Source of the DNA: Desulfovibrio sp.
GTDB lineage: Bacteria; Desulfobacterota; Desulfovibrionia; Desulfovibrionales; Desulfovibrionaceae
Direction of reading: 5' to 3'
NCBI GenBank assembly: GCA_031287575.1
Contig: JAITSV010000076.1
Coordinates: 124,001 to 188,000 of the forward strand
DNA: 64,000 nt
The number at the start of each line of letters is the position of its first letter. The first letter of the stretch is position 1. The notes under the pieces were generated by a model, which worked only from the letters and a program-made list of their open reading frames with translations, did no database searches and had not been told where the DNA came from. Made by a program: the position numbers and the translations under genes. Of this stretch, positions 17,293-26,534 are shown in pieces.

Positions 17293-19401
17293 CTACTGCT
17301 TGAGGCCCAGCAGCGTCTGCATCATCTGGTCCGCCGTGGTTACCAGCTTGGCCGCCGCCTTGTAGGCGTGCTGGAACTTGACGAGACTGGCCATCTCTTC
17401 GTCCAGGTTCACCCCGGCCGATGCGCTCTGGCGCTCGTCCAGGTCCTTGGCCAGGGTTGCGGTGTAGGCCGCGTTGAACTTGGTGGACGCGGTATCCGCG
17501 CCCACGGTGGCCACGATGGCGCTGTAGTATTCCGACAGGGTCTGCGAGCTGGCCCGCTCGAAGGTGGTCGAGATGGTCACTTCCTTGGTGGCCAGCCCGG
17601 CGATGGCCGTGGCGGTGTCGTTGTCGCCCGCGTTGGCCTCGTTGCCACCGTTGATCTTGCCGGCATTGATGAAATTTGTGTCGCTGCGCACGTCCGGTCG
17701 CACGGCGATGGTGGAGGCATCCGACCCCTGGAAGTAGGTGTTCAGCCCAAGGCCCGCCAGCAGGCCGGCGGAGTCCGACCCCACGCCGAACTTGTAGCCG
17801 TCGTTGCTGCGCACGACGAGCTTGTTGTCCACGATGTCGGCGGTGACGTAGGTGCCGAAGGTGTTGTTCAGCGCGTCGCGCACGTCGTTCAGCGAATGCA
17901 CCGTGGGGTCGAAGTTCTGGATGCCCGGGGTGGCGGTGTCGAAGTCCAGCGGGCCGGAGGCATTGGAAAGGTAGGTGCCGCTGGCGGCATCGTAGACGTA
18001 CATGCTGAAGTTGCCCGACTCCAGCTTGTCCAGCCAGGCAAGACCGGAACTGTCGGACCCCAGGGCGATGGACGGATCGGACACGCCGTAGGTGCCGCTC
18101 ATGACCGACATGTGGTCGAGCCCCGCGCCCTGGCTGTGCAGGCGGTTCACTTCCCAGATCAGCGATTCCGACAGGGCGTTCACGCGGTCCACGTAGCGGC
18201 CCACCTGCGTATCGCGGAAAACCATGTACCCGCCGATGGTCCCGCCGGTGATGCGCCGGGGGTTGTCGGTGCCGTCGGCCATGGTCTGGGGCGAAATGTT
18301 CAGGGGCGAGGTGGTGGGCGTCACCCAGTACACGCCGCTCTTGGGCGTGACGGTGAAGCGGTCGCCCGCCTCCAGGTCCTGGGTGGCCCCGCTGAAATAG
18401 ATGTCCAGCCCCTGCACCTTGACCTTCTGGTCCTCAGGACGAGCAGCAAATAACCGGTCGTTGCCGTTCTCGTCCTTCAGCCAGGTCTTGCCGCCGTCCA
18501 GCGAGACGCGGAACATGGCCGCGCCCGCGCCGCTGGTCACCGCGCCGGACTGCACCACGTCAAGGGTGTATTCGTACTCGTCCGAACCGTCGAAGTGGAT
18601 CTCGCCGTCGAAGTCCGAACCGGGCACCAGCGACTGCTGCGACTGCGGCCCCTGGTAGTCCAGCGAGAAGGCGTTCACCCCGTCCACCAGGGTGTGACCG
18701 GCCTTGGTGACCACCGTGAACCTGCCGCTGCCGTTGTCCACCACGTCGACGTCGAGCTTCTGCGACAGTTCGCGCACCAGCAGGTTGCGGTTGTCGATGA
18801 GGGTGTTGGCGTTGTTCTTGCCCGGCTCGTCGTGCATTTCGATCTGCCGGTTCAACTCCGCGATCTGCTTGATCAGGCTGTTGGCCTCGTCAACCTCCTG
18901 CTTCAGGTACTGGTCCATCTGCTGCTGCATGACGCGCAGGTTGGACTCGGCATTCTGGAGCAGCTTGACCATGTTGTCGGAATGCGAAAGCAGCGCGTCG
19001 CGGCTGGCCTTGTCGTCGGGCCGCTGCGAAAGGGCCTGCCAATCGGCGAAGAACTGCGACATGGCGGCGTTGATGCCGGGGGTTGACGATTCGTTGAACA
19101 GGCTTTCCACGCTTTGCAGCATTTCGTACTGCGCATCCCAGCGCGACTGCTGCGAGGACTTATCCAGATACGACTTTTCCACGAACCCGTTGAAATAGCG
19201 GTACACCTCCGCCGCGTAGGCACCATTGCCGATCTGACCCGGAAAGCCGTCGAGGGCGGGATACTCCTCGAAGCGCACCGCCTGGCGCGAATACCCCACG
19301 GTATTCACGTTGGCGATGTTGTTGCCCGTGGTCTGGATGGCGGTCTGGTTCGCCAGCAGCGAAAGCTGCCCCATGTTGAGCAGCGAGGTGATACCGGCCA
19401 T
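17293..19401 (-). CDS. flgK: Flagellar hook-associated protein 1
   Basis: 702 residues. N-terminal rod/hook motif with NNIANVNTVGYSRQ, long coiled-coil segments at about residues 130-200, and a C-terminal SASAGVNLDEEMASLVKFQ helix, as in FlgK. It forms the first hook-filament junction ring. It is longer than the enteric protein (about 550), with extra beta-rich surface sequence in the middle. The stop directly abuts the preceding flgN frame (19402), and flgL follows. Confidence 0.95.
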   Translation of the reverse strand: MAGITSLLNMGQLSLLANQTAIQTTGNNIANVNTVGYSRQAVRFEEYPALDGFPGQIGNGAYAAEVYRYFNGFVEKSYLDKSSQQSRWDAQYEMLQSVESLFNESSTPGINAAMSQFFADWQALSQRPDDKASRDALLSHSDNMVKLLQNAESNLRVMQQQMDQYLKQEVDEANSLIKQIAELNRQIEMHDEPGKNNANTLIDNRNLLVRELSQKLDVDVVDNGSGRFTVVTKAGHTLVDGVNAFSLDYQGPQSQQSLVPGSDFDGEIHFDGSDEYEYTLDVVQSGAVTSGAGAAMFRVSLDGGKTWLKDENGNDRLFAARPEDQKVKVQGLDIYFSGATQDLEAGDRFTVTPKSGVYWVTPTTSPLNISPQTMADGTDNPRRITGGTIGGYMVFRDTQVGRYVDRVNALSESLIWEVNRLHSQGAGLDHMSVMSGTYGVSDPSIALGSDSSGLAWLDKLESGNFSMYVYDAASGTYLSNASGPLDFDTATPGIQNFDPTVHSLNDVRDALNNTFGTYVTADIVDNKLVVRSNDGYKFGVGSDSAGLLAGLGLNTYFQGSDASTIAVRPDVRSDTNFINAGKINGGNEANAGDNDTATAIAGLATKEVTISTTFERASSQTLSEYYSAIVATVGADTASTKFNAAYTATLAKDLDERQSASAGVNLDEEMASLVKFQHAYKAAAKLVTTADQMMQTLLGLKQ

Positions 19402-19866
19402 TTACAGCCTCCCGCGGATGAGCGCCGCCTCGGCACGCGAGGTGGTCATGCCGCCCTTGCGTCCGTAGGTTTCCTGCTTGGGGGGGACCAGGCGGCGATG
19501 CAGGTAGTCCAGCAGTTCCTGGCTCTGGTCCAGCAAGGCCAGGGCCAGGTCCGCGTTCAGCGAGGCCTGGCGGGCGCAGTGCTGTTCCTGGGCGTCGATG
19601 CGCGCGATGAGGGCGCGCACTTCCTCGCCCTGTTCCTCCGGCAGCATGGCCGCGTATTCCGAAAGCCGGGTGCGCTGCATGACCGCCTTCAGGTCCACGC
19701 GTTCGCAGGCCAGTTGGCGCATCAGTTCGTGGATGGAGAATTCCACGGCGCTCACGGCGTCGGGCGAGCGCCCGCGCAGGTGGGCAAACTCTTCCTCGAG
19801 CAGCAGCGCCAGAACCTCCAGCCCCTTGGTCTGCCGGACAAGATTGCCGCGTATCTGGTCGTACAT
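19402..19866 (-). CDS. flgN: FlgN-like flagellar export chaperone
   Basis: 154 residues from the ATG at 19866, which has CGGAGG 9 nt upstream; the frame extends further to 19905 without a better site. All-helical, charged, FlgN-like (LLEEEFAHLRGRSPDAV, then RIDAQEQHCARQASLNADLALALLDQ). It would bind the C-termini of FlgK and FlgL, encoded next, before export. It starts 4 nt after the flgJ stop. No flgM was found between flgJ and flgN, its common place in other bacteria. Identification rests on position and helical pattern as much as sequence. Confidence 0.8.
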   Translation of the reverse strand: MYDQIRGNLVRQTKGLEVLALLLEEEFAHLRGRSPDAVSAVEFSIHELMRQLACERVDLKAVMQRTRLSEYAAMLPEEQGEEVRALIARIDAQEQHCARQASLNADLALALLDQSQELLDYLHRRLVPPKQETYGRKGGMTTSRAEAALIRGRL

Positions 19867-19870
19867 CTGG

Positions 19871-21619
19871 TTATCCTCCGGTGCGGGTCCGTTGTGCCGC
19901 GACACCCCCGGAAGCGAGGCTGCGCGCCGCGTATTCCGGGTTCACCGCCAGTTCGCCCTGGCGCACCTCGAAGTGAAGATGCGGCCCGGCAACGCGGCCC
20001 GTCCCCCCTGCCTTGGCAATTTCCGTGCCCGCCCGGACCACGTCGCCCTCGCGCACGTCCAGGCTGCCGTTGTGGCCGTAGAAACTGCGCCAGCCGCCGG
20101 GGTGCTCCAGCACCACCAGCCTGCCGTAGTCGGCCCGTTCTCCGGCAAAGACCACCTTGCCGTCCCACGCCGCGCGCACCGGATCGCCCTCGGTCACGGC
20201 AATGTCCACGCCCGGATGCCAGGCCCGTTCGCCGGTGAGGGGGTCGTTGCGCCAGCCGAAGCCGGAGGCGATGCGCCCTTCATGCGGCCAGGTCATGGAA
20301 CCCGGCGTGCCCGAAGCCACTGCGGGACCGCCCGTGGGCGATGCCTTGGAAACCGGGGTGGCGGGTGTGACGGGTGCGGCGGACGACGCGGCGGCCGGAG
20401 CTGTCGCGCCCAATGCAGGGGAGGCCGCGCCGGACGCCGATGACGTTGTACCGGACGCCGTGGAGGCCCCGCTGCCGGCCCCGTCGCCGACTGCGGCAGC
20501 CTGTACGCCCTGCGCGGCCTGGCCGGCGGGGCTGGCCTGCAGTTCGGCCGCCGAGGGCGCACCCGTGGGCACGGCAAGCGTGCGCGTGGACGAAGGCGAG
20601 GAAGTCCGCTTCATGGCCCCGGTGCGGTGCACGATGGGCGGGCCCAACTGGGCGTCGCGCATGGGGCTGCGCACCTTGCGCAGACTCTCGCCCGCCACGG
20701 ACGCGGCGGGCAGGCCGCGCGCGCCACGGCGCTGGGCCCTGGAGGTGGCGGCAGTTGCCTGCCCGGCTTCGGCGGCGGCAGCCGGTGCCGTGGCGGACTG
20801 ACCCGCAACGGCGCCAGCGGCGGCAGCGTCACCAGCAACGGCGGTTGCGCCAGCGGAGCCAGCGGTGGCAGCCACCGCCGATGCGACCTGCACGGTTGCC
20901 ACCACCCGGCTGGCCTCGCCAGCAGGGGGCGCGGCGGCCACCTGACGCTCCAGTTCGGCCAGATGCTGCTGTACGATGGTGTGTCCGGCCTGATTTGCTG
21001 ATTGGGCCTGACTTGCTGATTCGGCCTGACTTGCGGGCCCGACTTTCGCGTCCGTCCCTGTCGCGCCCGATACCTGGGCGTCACCCGCCACGGGTGCCTC
21101 CGGGCTGGCGGGCTCGTACATGGATGAAGCGGCACCGGACCTGACCCCGCCTGTCCCGCCTGTCCCGCCTGTCCCGCTCGCCCCCTCGGACGCGGGGGTG
21201 ATCATGCGCGGCACCAGTGACACCGGCTTCACCGGCACCGGCTCGCGCACCGAACTGGGCGCGGTGGTGCGGCTGGCGTCGGTAAGCTTGGTCGAAAGCT
21301 GCTCGTAGATCATGTCGGCCAGCCCGATGCCCCCGGCGGAGGTCATCTTTTTGGCAAGCTCCTGATCGAACATGGACTGCCAGAATTCTTCTTCCTTGCT
21401 GTGCAGGTAGCCTTCCTTGGGCAGGGTGGCGCGCATCTGCTCCCACATCTTCTGCACGAAGATGGATTCGAACCCTTCGCACGCCTCGCGCAGCTTCTGT
21501 TCCTTGGACGGATCGGTGCGCAGGCGCTTGCGCAGGGCATCCATCTCGAGCTTGCGCTGGGTAAGCTCGTGCTGGGCCGAGGCGGCGGTGGCGAGTTTCG
21601 GATCGACGGGAGCGGTCAT
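19871..21619 (-). CDS. flgJ: FlgJ rod-binding domain fused to an M23 (LytM-type) peptidase
   Basis: 582 residues in three parts. Residues about 25-115 are a FlgJ rod-binding domain (CEGFESIFVQKMWEQMR; GGIGLADMIYEQL). A linker of about 320 residues is Ala/Thr/Pro/Val-rich low complexity. The last 140 residues are an M23 endopeptidase with WHPGVDIA and HLHFE, the usual zinc ligands. FlgJ opens the murein layer for the growing rod; enteric FlgJ uses a glucosaminidase, here replaced by a probable peptide-cleaving domain. GC-rich codon runs in the linker may vary in length between strains. Downstream of flgI, separated by a palindromic element. Confidence 0.92.
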   Translation of the reverse strand: MTAPVDPKLATAASAQHELTQRKLEMDALRKRLRTDPSKEQKLREACEGFESIFVQKMWEQMRATLPKEGYLHSKEEEFWQSMFDQELAKKMTSAGGIGLADMIYEQLSTKLTDASRTTAPSSVREPVPVKPVSLVPRMITPASEGASGTGGTGGTGGVRSGAASSMYEPASPEAPVAGDAQVSGATGTDAKVGPASQAESASQAQSANQAGHTIVQQHLAELERQVAAAPPAGEASRVVATVQVASAVAATAGSAGATAVAGDAAAAGAVAGQSATAPAAAAEAGQATAATSRAQRRGARGLPAASVAGESLRKVRSPMRDAQLGPPIVHRTGAMKRTSSPSSTRTLAVPTGAPSAAELQASPAGQAAQGVQAAAVGDGAGSGASTASGTTSSASGAASPALGATAPAAASSAAPVTPATPVSKASPTGGPAVASGTPGSMTWPHEGRIASGFGWRNDPLTGERAWHPGVDIAVTEGDPVRAAWDGKVVFAGERADYGRLVVLEHPGGWRSFYGHNGSLDVREGDVVRAGTEIAKAGGTGRVAGPHLHFEVRQGELAVNPEYAARSLASGGVAAQRTRTGG

Positions 21620-21693
21620 GGTTGCTGTCCTTCCGGCTGGGCTGGGACTTCATGCCCCTGCAAACGGGCAATCCGGCTGGCGGCGCGAGGCCC

Positions 21694-21823
21694 CGGCACA
21701 AGAGGAGTTTTTGTCTCTGCCGAGGAAGAACGCTCTTTTTGTGGAGGGAGCGTACTTTTGCGGTACTCGACCGGAGCAAAAAAGCGTTCTGACGACGGCA
21801 GAGGCAAAAAGACCCTTGTGCCG
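21694..21823 (-). repeat. Long palindrome 3 nt after the flgI stop codon
   Basis: CGGCACAAG (21694-21702) and CTTGTGCCG (21815-21823) bound an almost continuous stem. Inner arms include GTTTTTGTCTCTGCCG against CGGCAGAGGCAAAAAG, and GAACGCTCTTTTT against AAAAAAGCGTTC. The centre, read with flgI, is GGTCGAGTACCGCAAAAGTACGC, the same core as in the other members. It could terminate transcription, protect mRNA ends, or be processed. It fills most of the 207-nt gap between flgI and flgJ. Confidence 0.8.
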
Positions 21824-21826
21824 CAG

Positions 21827-22951
21827 CTAAATAACTTCGAGATCCGCGTGCAACGCCCCCGCCGTCTTCATGGCTCGAAGGATCGAGACAAGATCGCGCG
21901 GGGTGGCCCCGATGGCGTTCAGGCCATCCACCAGTTCCTGCAGGGTGGCCCCTTCCATGAGCATCAGGCGGCGGTTTTCTTCACGCACGTTGATGTCGGT
22001 GCGCGGCGTGGCCACCGTCTGCCCCTGGCTGAACGGGCCGGGCTGCGAGACGTCCATGCCTTCCTGCACGGTGACCTGCAAACTGCCGTGGGCCACGGCC
22101 ACGCGAGAGATGCGCACGTCGCGCCCCAGCACCACGGTGCCGGTCTTTTCGTCCACCACCACCTTGGCGGGGCCATCGGGGGTGACTTCGATGTTTTCGA
22201 TGGAGGCCATCAGCGGCACCAGGTTGCCCCGGTAGGCGGGCGGCACGTCCAGAGCCACGGTGGTGGCGTCCTGGGCCTTGGCGTAGCTGCCGCCCATGAC
22301 CCGGTTCAGTCGCTCCACCACCTGCATGGTGGTGGAAAAGTCGGCGCTGGACATGTGCAGGGTCAGCGTATCCTGACTGTTGAACTGGAAGGGAATGCCC
22401 CGCTCCACGATGGCCCCGCCGGGGATGGTGCCCACGGTGGTGACGTTCTTCTGGGCGCGGGCGGCCTGCCCTTCCACGGCAAAGCCGCCCAGGGCCAGCG
22501 GCCCTTGCGCCAGACTGTACACCTTGCCGTCCACGCCCTTCAGCGGGGTGATCAGCAGCACGCCGCCTTGCAGGCTGGTGGCGTCGCCCATGGACGATAC
22601 GGTGACGTCCAGCCGGGTGCCGGGCTTGGCGGAAACGGGCATGCGGGTGGTGACCATGACGGCGGCCACGTTCTTGGGCTTCAACTTGGCCTGGTCCACG
22701 GCCACGCCCATGCGTTCCAGCAGGTTGACCATGGAACTCATGGTGAAGGTGGAATCCTTCTTGTCGCCCGTGCCGCCCAGGCCCACTACCAGGCCGTAGC
22801 CCACGAGCTGGTTGTCGCGCACGCCGCCGAAGCTGGCGATGTCCTTGATGCGCACGGCCCCGGCGCCGCCCGGCAGGGCCAGCAGCCACAGGGCCGCAAG
22901 CAGCGGGACGACGAGAAGGCGGGCGGTGAGGGAACGAAGGCTGGGCGACAT
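21827..22951 (-). CDS. flgI: Flagellar P-ring protein
   Basis: 374 residues from the ATG at 22951 (CGGAGAA upstream). Cleavable signal peptide of about 32 residues ([21 protein letters not shown]), then the conserved [31 protein letters not shown] and the C-terminal [27 protein letters not shown]. It polymerises in the periplasm around the rod at the murein layer. The long upstream frame to 23380 is not coding; it reads through the repeats before flgI. Confidence 0.96.
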   Translation of the reverse strand: MSPSLRSLTARLLVVPLLAALWLLALPGGAGAVRIKDIASFGGVRDNQLVGYGLVVGLGGTGDKKDSTFTMSSMVNLLERMGVAVDQAKLKPKNVAAVMVTTRMPVSAKPGTRLDVTVSSMGDATSLQGGVLLITPLKGVDGKVYSLAQGPLALGGFAVEGQAARAQKNVTTVGTIPGGAIVERGIPFQFNSQDTLTLHMSSADFSTTMQVVERLNRVMGGSYAKAQDATTVALDVPPAYRGNLVPLMASIENIEVTPDGPAKVVVDEKTGTVVLGRDVRISRVAVAHGSLQVTVQEGMDVSQPGPFSQGQTVATPRTDINVREENRRLMLMEGATLQELVDGLNAIGATPRDLVSILRAMKTAGALHADLEVI

Positions 22952-23161
22952 GGCATTTCTCCGAAAATACGGCTGCGCGGGGCAGCCCGTTACGCGGCGC
23001 CCCCCCCGAATGTGCGCCGGACGTGGGCCGGGCGTGCGCGAAGGGATGGGGCGCGCGGATTGCTGACGGTCAAGAAATAAGCATTCCGCAGGGCGCGGCA
23101 CCGACGGGTATCCGACGGTATTCCGGCGCTGCCTACGGCTATTGCCAACACCGTGCCAGCC

Positions 23162-23288
23162 GTGAACGTGGCGATTCCGCCCGCATGCATCGTCAAACGG
23201 GATGTTCGCTCCGGTCACGTACGTCCTTGTACGCTCCCGTCGCGAACATCCCGTTTTCCTTGCCTGCGAACGGACTTGCCACGTTCGC
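23162..23288 (+). repeat. Inverted copy of the palindromic element, between flgH and flgI
   Basis: Bounded by GTGAACGTGGC (23162-23172) and GCCACGTTCGC (23278-23288). Contains GCATGCATCGTCAAAC, a central GGTCACGTACGTCCTTGTACG and CCGTTTTCCTTGCC. Its orientation is opposite to the flg genes and to the copy at 23439-23569, with which it shares a run of about 25 nt, so the two form a larger inverted pair. A degenerate third copy lies between them (about 23300-23436). Confidence 0.7.
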
Positions 23289-23438
23289 GCCACACTGTAT
23301 CGGTAGAGGGGAAAACGTTTTTCCCTCTTCTCCCGAGCTTGGCAACGCACAGGAAATGCGCCCGGCTGGCCCGTAGGCAAGGAAAGCGGGGCCGACGACG
23401 AGGGGATGTGTTTCTTCTCCCCTCACCCACATCGCGCG

Positions 23439-23569
23439 GTGCGAACGCGGCAAGTCCGTCCGAAGGCAAGGAAAACGAAGCCGCCGCCGGGGGAGTGTAC
23501 TCTTTGGTACTCGACCCCGACGGCGGCGATGTTTGACGATGCATGCGGGCGGAATCGCCGCGTTCGCAC
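23439..23569 (-). repeat. Long palindrome abutting the flgH stop codon
   Basis: GTGCGAACGCGGC (23439-23451) pairs with GCCGCGTTCGCAC (23557-23569), and the last base is shared with the flgH stop codon (23571-23569). Read with flgH: CATCGTCAAACATCGCC, then GTCGAGTACCAAAGAGTAC in the centre, then TTCGTTTTCCTTGCC. With the copies at 23162 and about 23300 it occupies most of the 617-nt flgH-flgI gap. The rest of that gap, about 22952-23160, shows nothing recognisable. Confidence 0.8.
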
Positions 23570-24285
23570 TAGAAGGGCCAGACGTTGTCCATCAGACGGG
23601 TAAACCACCCCGGCTTCTGCTTGTCCGCCAGGGTGCCCTTTCCGTAGTACTCGATGCGGGCATTGGCCATCTGCGACGAGGTCACGGAGTTGTCCGAGGC
23701 CACGTCGCGGGCGCGCACAAGGCCGCTGACCACGATGTACTGGGTCTCGTCGTTGACGCGGGTTTCGCGGGCGCCTTCCACTTCCATCAGTCCGCCGGGC
23801 AGCACGCGCAGCACGCGGGCGGCGATGGTGGTGGTGACGGTGCTTTCACGCTTGGTTTCACCGGTGGCGGAATGCTTGGAGGTGGAGCTGGTGCCCAGGA
23901 CGGGGTTGGTACCCACCGCGCCGCCAAAGGCCCCAGCGGGATTCATGGGGTTGATGGACGCACTGGACTGCCCGAAGAAGGCGCTGACACCCAGTTCGTT
24001 GGTGCTGGTCTTGTCGGCGGTGGTGTCGGCCTTGTTCTTGGCCTTGTCTGTTTCCACCACCTTGACCAGCACGATGTCGCCCACCCGGCGGGCGCGATTG
24101 TCGGAGAACAGGAACTCCGAGTCCGATTCGCTGTACAGCGAACCGGGGTTGGCTGCCGCGTCTTCCGGTTCGGAATAGGCCTGCGGCTGCGTGACAGGCG
24201 GCACCGGCGAAGGCTGCTGGCGGGCGGCATTGCACCCGGAAAGCAGCAGCATGGCGCACCCGGCGGCGAGCAGTCTGCGTTTCAT
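23569..24285 (-). CDS. flgH: Flagellar L-ring lipoprotein
   Basis: 238 residues. Signal peptide with lipobox LLSGC (Cys18), so the mature protein is lipid-anchored in the outer membrane. Family features follow: SLYSESDSEFLFSDNRARRVGDIVLVKVVE, and the C-terminal GLVRARDVASDNSVTSSQMANARIEYYGKG. It forms the outer-membrane bushing of the flagellar rod together with the FlgI ring. flgA precedes it by 54 nt. Confidence 0.96.
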   Translation of the reverse strand: MKRRLLAAGCAMLLLSGCNAARQQPSPVPPVTQPQAYSEPEDAAANPGSLYSESDSEFLFSDNRARRVGDIVLVKVVETDKAKNKADTTADKTSTNELGVSAFFGQSSASINPMNPAGAFGGAVGTNPVLGTSSTSKHSATGETKRESTVTTTIAARVLRVLPGGLMEVEGARETRVNDETQYIVVSGLVRARDVASDNSVTSSQMANARIEYYGKGTLADKQKPGWFTRLMDNVWPF

Positions 24286-24339
24286 GACGGTTCTCCTTGA
24301 AATTGCGGAGGGAGCGAACTTCTACCCTTAAGGGGGGGC

Positions 24340-25380
24340 CTACCGGGCCACCACCGTCCCCCCATCCTTCACCGCGGCATAGATCTGCCGCTTGCTTTGC
24401 ATGTTGCGCACGGGAATGGTCTCGCCAGGGCCGCCGTCGGCCATGGCCTCGCCCTGCACCTGCAGGCGCACCGAGCCGGATTCGTACAACACCATCACCA
24501 CGCTGCCGCGCCGCACGGTGGGCACGCCGGAAAGATCGCTCTGGTAGATCACCTGGTCGGCGCCCACGGGGCGGGTCAGGCGCCACGGACCGCCCAGGCC
24601 GTCCCACGCGGGTTCGCGCAGGTAGGCCAGATTCTTGCGCGCCCGGGTGATCCTGTCGGGGGTCAGCACGTCGTCCTTGTTCACGGGCTGGACGGCGCAG
24701 GGCACGTCGGCCCACACGTCCACGAAGGCCGACCCGGTGAACTTGCGCACGATGCTGCCGTCCACCTCGCGCACGGCAAAGCGCAGGGTGTTGCGGCCGG
24801 GGGCGGCCAGGGTGTTTTCCACCACCACCTGCTGCTGCGGATGGGCCAGAAAGACGTAGGGCGGCAGGCGATAATCCTGCATGGATGCTTCGCCGGGCAT
24901 GGCGGACAGCGCGGGTGTCAGAGCTCTGACGGCCAGGGCGCGCAGGTCGCCTTCGCGCAGCACCGCGCCGCCGCGCTGGAGCACCAGCGTGCCGGGGTAC
25001 AGACACAGCGACTCGGTATCGCGCAGGGCCTCGCGCAGGGCCTGTTGCAGGCGCGGGCGGTTGACGCTCATGGGGCGGCCCGGCTCGGTAGGGGACGGCC
25101 ACAAGGGGGTGGCGGCCAGTTCGCGCCAGGCCTGCGGAGAAATGGGGCCCACCGGCTCCGCGATCTCGCCCAGGGTCACCGTGGCACCGGACACCACGGC
25201 GGCGTCCAGCAGCCGGATTCGCCAGCCCGCGTCGGCGGTGCCGGCCCGCGCCGGGGCAAGGCCGAAGGCCAGCAGCCCGACGGCAAGGGCCAGCGCGGCC
25301 AGCCAGGCCATGGGACCGGCGAACGCGGACACCATGACGGCGGAATGACGGGTGGGTGCGGAACGGTGGTGGCGGATCAT
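24340..25380 (-). CDS. flgA: Flagellar P-ring assembly chaperone FlgA
   Basis: 346 residues from the ATG at 25380 (CAGGGAG upstream). N-terminal hydrophobic signal (about residues 15-48). The C-terminal SAF/ChapFlgA region is clear: NKDDVLTPDRITRARKNLAYL, RLTRPVGADQVIYQSDLSGVPTVRRGSVVMVLYESGSVRLQVQGEAMADGG and ETIPVRNMQS. FlgA helps FlgI polymerise into the P ring in the periplasm. The protein is longer than enteric FlgA (219) because of an extra N-terminal domain of about 130 residues. It lies between flgG and flgH. Confidence 0.92.
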   Translation of the reverse strand: MIRHHRSAPTRHSAVMVSAFAGPMAWLAALALAVGLLAFGLAPARAGTADAGWRIRLLDAAVVSGATVTLGEIAEPVGPISPQAWRELAATPLWPSPTEPGRPMSVNRPRLQQALREALRDTESLCLYPGTLVLQRGGAVLREGDLRALAVRALTPALSAMPGEASMQDYRLPPYVFLAHPQQQVVVENTLAAPGRNTLRFAVREVDGSIVRKFTGSAFVDVWADVPCAVQPVNKDDVLTPDRITRARKNLAYLREPAWDGLGGPWRLTRPVGADQVIYQSDLSGVPTVRRGSVVMVLYESGSVRLQVQGEAMADGGPGETIPVRNMQSKRQIYAAVKDGGTVVAR

Positions 25381-25399
25381 GCGGTGTCTCCCTGTCTTT

Positions 25400-25599
25400 A
25401 AAGGGCGAATCATGCTGCAAGGATATTCATTTCCTGCCAAGGAGGACGGACGACTCGCAACGGGAGTGCGCGGCAGCCGTCAGGCGAACTTGCGAGCCTT
25501 ACGGATGGCGACCGCAACGCGCTCTTGCCGTGCTCGACCGGAGCGCAGAGCCCTTCCGACGCTGGCAGGGGATGAAAAGCCCGCAGCAGGGACGCCCTT
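25400..25599 (-). repeat. Long palindrome abutting the flgG stop codon
   Basis: AAAGGGCG (25400) pairs with CGCCCTT (25593-25599), and GCTGC with GCAGC inside these; the right end overlaps the flgG stop. The centre read with flgG is GGTCGAGCACGGCAAGAGCGCG, matching the family core with substitutions. Like the copy at 6933, it carries the secondary unit agCCGTcaGGCGAACTTGCGAGCCTTACGGAT. Confidence 0.7.
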
Positions 25600-26380
25600 A
25601 ACGCTTCAGCTGGACAGCAGTCTGCAACATGGTGTCCGACGTCTGGATGGCCTTGGAGTTCATTTCGTAGGCGCGCTGGCCCACGATCATGTTCACCATC
25701 TCGTCCACCACCTCGACGTTGGACATTTCCAGAAAGCCCTGGGCAATGGTGCCCACGTTGTCTTCGCCGGGCACGCCTTCCACCGCCTCGCCAGAGGCTT
25801 CGGACGGCGTGTACAGGTTGCGTCCGCGCGCTTCGAGGCCCGCCGGGTTGATGAAGGTGTAGAGGGGGATGTCGGCCTCGGCCAGCGCCGTGCCGTTGGT
25901 GTCCAGGGCGGAGATGTGCCCGTTTTCCGTCACCGTGATGCTCTTGGTTTCGGCGGGCACGGTGAATTCCGGTTGCAGGGTGTAGCCGTTGGCGGTCACC
26001 ACAACCCCGTCCTGGTTCAGCTTGAACGCGCCCGCGCGGGTGTAGGCGTCTTCGCCGTTCACCTGCACCAGGAAGAAGCCGTCGCCTTCGATGGCAAGAT
26101 CCAGCGAGTTGCCGGTGTTGGAATAGTCCCCCTGGGTGAAGAACTTGTGCACCGTGGTGGGCCGCACGCCCATGCCCACCTGGATGCCGGTGGGAATGCG
26201 GTTGTCGCCTTCGGTGGCGGAACCGGCGATGCGCATGTTCTGGTACATGAGGTCCTCGAACTCCGCGCGGCTCTTCTTGAAGCTCGTGGTGTTCACGTTG
26301 GCGAGGTTGTTGGAAATCACGTCGATGTTGAGCTGCTGGGCCACCATGCCGGTGGCGGCCGTCCAGAGTGAACGCATCAT
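25598..26380 (-). CDS. flgG: Flagellar distal rod protein
   Basis: 260 residues, the usual length. MMRSLWTAATGMVAQQLNIDVISNNLANVNTTSFKK at the start, and VDEMVNMIVGQRAYEMNSKAIQTSDTMLQTAVQL at the end, are the rod/hook family signatures. It builds the distal rod crossing the P and L rings. Encoded after flgF, separated by 296 nt that hold a palindromic element. Confidence 0.97.
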   Translation of the reverse strand: MMRSLWTAATGMVAQQLNIDVISNNLANVNTTSFKKSRAEFEDLMYQNMRIAGSATEGDNRIPTGIQVGMGVRPTTVHKFFTQGDYSNTGNSLDLAIEGDGFFLVQVNGEDAYTRAGAFKLNQDGVVVTANGYTLQPEFTVPAETKSITVTENGHISALDTNGTALAEADIPLYTFINPAGLEARGRNLYTPSEASGEAVEGVPGEDNVGTIAQGFLEMSNVEVVDEMVNMIVGQRAYEMNSKAIQTSDTMLQTAVQLKR

Positions 26381-26534
26381 GGTCGTTGTCTCCTTGCGAG
26401 GAGTTTGGTTCCGTCAGTTGTCCGGCGGTAGTTGCCCGCCAGCCAGGTGTTTGCAAACCGGATGCCGGATGCACTGGGCACGCATGCCCGCGCTGCGGCG
26501 GTTGTCAGAAACCTTGAGGGCGGCTGGAACGCAA

